This document shows positions 63,195 to 64,000 of a stretch of 64,000 nucleotides of DNA, in pieces (the first letter of the stretch is position 1; the number at the start of each line of letters is the position of its first letter). Source of the DNA: CAYRVF01 sp964427535 (GTDB lineage: Bacteria; Chloroflexota; Ktedonobacteria; Ktedonobacterales; JADMIN01); NCBI GenBank assembly GCA_964427535.1, contig CAYRVF010000002.1:1-64000 (forward strand), written 5' to 3'. The notes below the pieces were generated by a model. The model ran no database searches. It worked only from the letters and a program-made list of their open reading frames with translations, and had not been told where the DNA came from. The position numbers and the translations under genes were made by a program.

Positions 63195-64000
63195 CTACGA
63201 ATCGAGCGTCGCAAACAGCGCATTGAGCCCTTCCGCCAGGGTGGGATGGGTGAAGATGCCGTCTCGTAACGCGGTATAGGGCAGCTTCCCCATCATCGCC
63301 ACCTGGATGGTGGTCATGATCTCACCCCCTTCCGCTCCCAGGATGGCGCAGCCTAGGATCTGTTGGGTATCGGCATCGACGATGGCTTTCATGAAGCCGC
63401 GCGACTCTCCGGTCTCCAGGGCGCGAGGCACGGCGCTCATGGGCAGTTTCGCGACGCGAATGTCGCGTCCTTGTGTTCTGGCCTGACTCTCGCTCAGGCC
63501 CACCCGTCCGAGCTGTGGATCGATGAAGATGGTGTAGGGCACCAGTCGATCCTGCGTGCTGGCGTGGCCATGCTCAAGCAGGTTGCTGCGCAGTATGCGG
63601 AAGTCGTCGTACGTCACATGGGTGAAGCCGGGCCCGCCCTTCACATCCCCGAGCGCGTAGATCCCCGGTGCGGTCGTTTCCAGCTGCTCATTCACGAGGA
63701 TGTGCCCTTCGCCATCCAGTTCGATGCCTGCCGCTTCGGGAGTGAGCGCATCAGTGTTGGGAACACGCCCGACCGCTGCCAACACATGCGAGCCAACAAG
63801 CTGCTGGTCGCCGTCAGGCGTGCGTATGGTCAGGCTGATACGCCCGTCGCTCTGTTGCTCCACCTGCAGCGGCGTCGTGTTGGTCAGGATAGTGATGCCC
63901 TCCTCGCGCAGAATCTCCGCGACGCCCTCACTTACATCGTCATCCTCACCCATCAGCAGGCGGGGATTGCGCTGAATGAGTGTGACCTGGCTGCCAAAGC
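63195..64000 (-). CDS. disulfide-oxidoreductase-family flavoprotein (mercuric-reductase-like), N-terminus outside window
   Basis: The open frame runs from the window edge to a stop at 63195, about 268 residues. It contains the end of the NAD(P)H Rossmann part (FGSQVTLIQRNPRLL), the FAD motif TTAPGIYALGDVKGGPGFTHVTYDD and the dimerisation domain (VPYTIFIDPQLGRVGLSESQAR to YTALRDGIFTHPTLAEGLNALF). These fit class I pyridine-nucleotide disulfide oxidoreductases of the MerA/RclA-like type. The C-terminal end lacks a vicinal Cys pair, so true Hg(II) reduction is doubtful. The redox-active CxxxxC region lies outside the window. Confidence 0.88.
   Translation of the reverse strand, partial: FGSQVTLIQRNPRLLMGEDDDVSEGVAEILREEGITILTNTTPLQVEQQSDGRISLTIRTPDGDQQLVGSHVLAAVGRVPNTDALTPEAAGIELDGEGHILVNEQLETTAPGIYALGDVKGGPGFTHVTYDDFRILRSNLLEHGHASTQDRLVPYTIFIDPQLGRVGLSESQARTQGRDIRVAKLPMSAVPRALETGESRGFMKAIVDADTQQILGCAILGAEGGEIMTTIQVAMMGKLPYTALRDGIFTHPTLAEGLNALFATLDS

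Noticed and set aside
63195..64000. Definite mercuric reductase
   Set aside because: No vicinal Cys pair at the C-terminus and the redox-active N-terminal motif is outside the window; only the flavoprotein family can be stated.

Overview
The window reads as a GC-rich bacterial chromosome segment from a draft assembly: a run of ten N at 28789-28798 marks a scaffold gap. Gene content points to Chloroflexota, most likely a Thermomicrobia-type lineage. The pointers are a three-subunit proton-translocating transhydrogenase, many tandem-domain universal stress proteins (USPs), a two-domain multicopper oxidase, a sulfite-oxidase-like protein next to a ferredoxin reductase and a DUF6510-type protein, and a large XRE/NB-ARC/TPR/LuxR regulator. 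This placement is inference from families; no rRNA or tRNA was seen.

Layout. 1-2489: end of a FAD monooxygenase operon, a small membrane protein and a flavodoxin. 2675-8783: USP, pntAA-pntAB-pntB, a membrane protein and an 82-residue protein. 8785-11760: a scarred stretch with two genes cut at one breakpoint, an orphan immunity-like protein, a hexamer repeat tract and a broken IS5-type transposase. 11759-22748: alcohol dehydrogenase, metal P-type ATPase, DoxX-like protein, two sensor kinases, an OmpR-family response regulator and a USP. 23119-33361: multicopper oxidase, decayed USP, DoxX protein, USP, GNAT acetyltransferase, Fe-S flavoprotein and two paralogous membrane proteins. 33513-42934: SRPBCC protein, secreted repeat protein, stress protein, DUF72 protein, flavodoxin, membrane proteins and another USP. 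43501-53000: peroxiredoxin operon, large regulator, two MFS transporters (one frameshifted) and a cNMP-domain thioredoxin-reductase-like protein. 53206-58367: urease operon ureABCFGD. 58655-64000: hypothetical protein, Mo-oxidoreductase cluster, lactonase-like protein and a partial disulfide-oxidoreductase-family flavoprotein.

Main result. Between about 3.7 and 41.8 kb, at least 18 promoter regions carry the same unlisted architecture: up to four GTGANN repeats spaced 11, 20-22 and 11 bp, on the strand of the downstream gene, followed exactly 15 bp after the start of the fourth repeat by a -10 hexamer of the form YANNCT. It precedes USPs, the transhydrogenase, the multicopper oxidase, DoxX proteins, the Fe-S flavoprotein, metal ATPase, alcohol dehydrogenase, flavodoxin and others. 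It also precedes the sensor kinase/response-regulator operon at 19252-21816. The 11-bp direct-repeat period and the placement just upstream of the -10 fit class II activation by an OmpR/PhoB-type regulator, and the only such regulator here is the one at 21100. I infer an autoregulated stress or redox regulon packed into one ~40 kb island, similar in gene content to mycobacterial dormancy regulons but driven by a different regulator class. I found no such box from 42 to 64 kb.
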